The notes under the pieces: model-generated
Databases searched by the model: none
Told to the model about the DNA's origin: nothing
The model's input: only the letters and a program-made list of their open reading frames with translations
Shown here: positions 62,876 through 64,000 of the stretch, piece after piece
Layout of the letters: every line of letters begins with the position of its first letter
Position numbering within the stretch: the stretch's first letter is position 1
Translations under genes and position numbers: made by a program
Source: Pseudomonas fluorescens
Lineage (GTDB): Bacteria > Pseudomonadota > Gammaproteobacteria > Pseudomonadales > Pseudomonadaceae
Assembly: GCF_902498195.1 (NCBI RefSeq)
Contig: NZ_CABVIY010000009.1
Span: forward strand, 1 to 64,000
Reading direction: 5' to 3'
Length of the DNA: 64,000 nt

Positions 62876-63586
62876 TCAGACCTCGGACGATGTGGCGGCG
62901 CGATTGAGTTCGGCCAGCGACAGGTGGCGATCGAACAGCGGCGCGAGGCTCTGGTCATGGCTGACGAACAACAGGCTCGACCCGGCTTCGCGGCATTCGG
63001 CGAACAGCAGGCGAATGAAGTTTTCGCGGGCGTCGTAGTCCAGGGCCGAGGTGGGCTCGTCGGCGATCACCAGTTCCGGCTGGCCGATCAAGGCGCGTGC
63101 GGCGGCGACCCGTTGCTGTTGGCCGATGGACAGCGAGTCGGCGCGGCGACTTAGGATGTGCTCATCCTTCAAACCCAGGTGGGCGAGCAGGGTCGCCGCG
63201 GCGTTATCGACGCTGCCATGGCGCTGTTTCGCCCGTTCGGCACGCAGTTTGGAAAAGTGGCAGGGCAACTCGACGTTCTCGCGTACCGACAGGAAGGGCA
63301 GCAGGTTGAACTGCTGGAAAATGTACCCGGTGTGATCGACCCGGAAGTGATCGCGGGCACCCGCCGACAATTGCGTCAGCTCCTGGCCGAGCAGGCGGAT
63401 GCTGCCGCGATCAGGCTTTTGCACACCGCCGAGCAGGCCGAGCAGGGTGGTCTTGCCGCTGCCGCTGGGGCCTTTGAGGAACAGGGTTTCCCCCGGCTCC
63501 AGGCGGAAGGCCGGGATGTCCAGCAGCGGCGGGTGACCGGGCCAGCTGAAGCCCAGGTCGGACAGTTCGATGAGTGCGTGGGTCAT
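62876..63586 (-). CDS. ABC transporter ATP-binding protein (LolD/MacB-like)
   Basis: A 236-aa ATPase with Walker A GPSGSGKTT (near 39-47), Q-loop FQQFNLLPFLSV, Walker B LVIADEPTSALD and a switch His in FVSHDQ. The signature is LSIGQQQRV instead of LSGGQ. It energises the permease that follows. Upstream lies a large palindrome and the DUF2796 gene. Confidence 0.9.
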   Translation of the reverse strand: MTHALIELSDLGFSWPGHPPLLDIPAFRLEPGETLFLKGPSGSGKTTLLGLLGGVQKPDRGSIRLLGQELTQLSAGARDHFRVDHTGYIFQQFNLLPFLSVRENVELPCHFSKLRAERAKQRHGSVDNAAATLLAHLGLKDEHILSRRADSLSIGQQQRVAAARALIGQPELVIADEPTSALDYDARENFIRLLFAECREAGSSLLFVSHDQSLAPLFDRHLSLAELNRAATSSEV

Positions 63587-63616
63587 TTAGCCGATTTCAT
63601 GGGAATTGATGATCTG

Positions 63617-63712
63617 TGTAGGAGCTGTCGAGCGAAGCGAGGCTGCGATCTTTTGACTGTAAAGATCAAGATCAAAAGATCGCAGCCTCGCTTCGCTCGA
63701 CAGCTCCTACAG
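63617..63712. repeat. Large imperfect palindrome of a second repeat family
   Basis: TGTAGGAGCTGTCGAGCGAA and onward is repeated in inverse over arms of about 38 bases around an ~18-base centre, in the gap between the DUF2796 gene and the ABC ATPase gene. It differs in sequence from the REPs at 49.9-61 kb. Transcribed, it would form a strong hairpin inside the operon. Confidence 0.9.
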
Positions 63713-63726
63713 GGGTTCAGGGGGGA

Positions 63727-64000
63727 TCAGAAGTTAAGCGTGGCCGCCTTGGCCGTCACTTCAACGCCTTGCTGCCCGCTCGGACCGATCAGTTGTACCT
63801 GAATTTTCTGGGTGGCCGGGAATGTGTTGAAGATATTCGCCAGGTCCAGGGTTTTCAGCGCGGCGGGTGTGGTGCAGGTGAACTGGTAGTGGGCGTGGAT
63901 TTCGCTGTGGTCGTGGTGATGCTCGTCCTTGGCGTCTTCGTCGTGATCGTCGTCGGCGTCCGGCTTGTCGCCGAACAGCGGGCTATTGAGTTCCTGGCCC
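63727..64000 (-). CDS. DUF2796 / ZrgA-like zinc-related protein, C-terminal part
   Basis: Only the last ~91 codons lie in the window; the start is beyond 64000. The visible part has an Asp/His-rich stretch (DADDDHDEDAKDEHHHDHSE) followed by IHAHYQFTCTTPAALKTLDL and ends TAKAATLNF. Such His/Asp-rich loops with a following beta domain are typical of DUF2796 proteins such as Vibrio ZrgA, which act in zinc acquisition. It is probably the first gene of the ABC-DUF3299 operon. Confidence 0.8.
   Translation of the reverse strand, partial: GQELNSPLFGDKPDADDDHDEDAKDEHHHDHSEIHAHYQFTCTTPAALKTLDLANIFNTFPATQKIQVQLIGPSGQQGVEVTAKAATLNF

Overview
The window is a Pseudomonas chromosome segment, most likely from the P. 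fluorescens group. It carries the order 5S rRNA - birA - coaX - tRNAs - secE-nusG - rplKAJL - rpoBC - str - S10 - spc - alpha - katA - ferritin - uvrA - MFS - ssb, which I know from P. aeruginosa (roughly PA4280 to PA4232). It also carries the GTGGGAGCGGGCTTGCTCGC palindromic repeats that are abundant in P. fluorescens-type genomes. No database search was possible, so the species is inferred.

Region 1 (1-33.4 kb) is the translation/transcription supercluster, all on the + strand. It holds the 3' end of a 5S rRNA, birA-coaX and a small SPOR-like membrane protein, then tRNA-Tyr, -Gly, -Thr and -Trp, secE-nusG, rplK-rplA, rplJ-rplL, rpoB-rpoC, rpsL-rpsG-fusA-tuf, the S10 and spc operons (rpsJ to rpmJ) and the alpha operon (rpsM to rplQ). 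Two genes too short for a length-filtered search are annotated here: rpmD and rpmJ. tufB is absent from its usual place between tRNA-Thr and tRNA-Trp, so tuf of the str operon is the only EF-Tu gene in the window. Several control elements can be read: a likely L1 target upstream of rplK, an L10 leader, a hairpin-rich rplL-rpoB spacer, and 17-bp-spaced promoters before the str, S10 and alpha operons and between rpsN and rpsH.

Region 2 (33.4-40.7 kb) covers oxidative stress, iron and DNA maintenance. It has katA, a ferritin of the Bfr family that lacks the heme-ligand Met52, uvrA on the minus strand, a YajR-like MFS transporter with a C-terminal soluble domain, and ssb.

Region 3 (40.7-64 kb) is more variable. 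It holds a divergent isochorismatase-fold hydrolase / GlxA-type AraC regulator pair, and a two-gene operon of a DUF3182 protein and an alpha/beta hydrolase. A complete IS481-family element sits inside a REP palindrome. A DUF72-ybhP-clsB-ybhN envelope/phospholipid operon follows, then an MFS drug-efflux protein, an MscS-family channel, the Lhr helicase, a degenerate RmlD-like reductase coupled to an epimerase, and an OmpW porin. The window ends with an ABC transporter / DUF3299 / DUF2796 operon that resembles a zinc-responsive system, its first gene cut by the edge. REP-type inverted pairs lie in at least five intergenic gaps of this region and none were seen in region 1.

No wholly new system is evident. 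The best leads are the DUF3182-hydrolase pair, the SDR pair in which one partner has lost its catalytic residues, the heme-ligand-less ferritin beside katA, and the IS element with doubled terminal motifs that landed in a REP.
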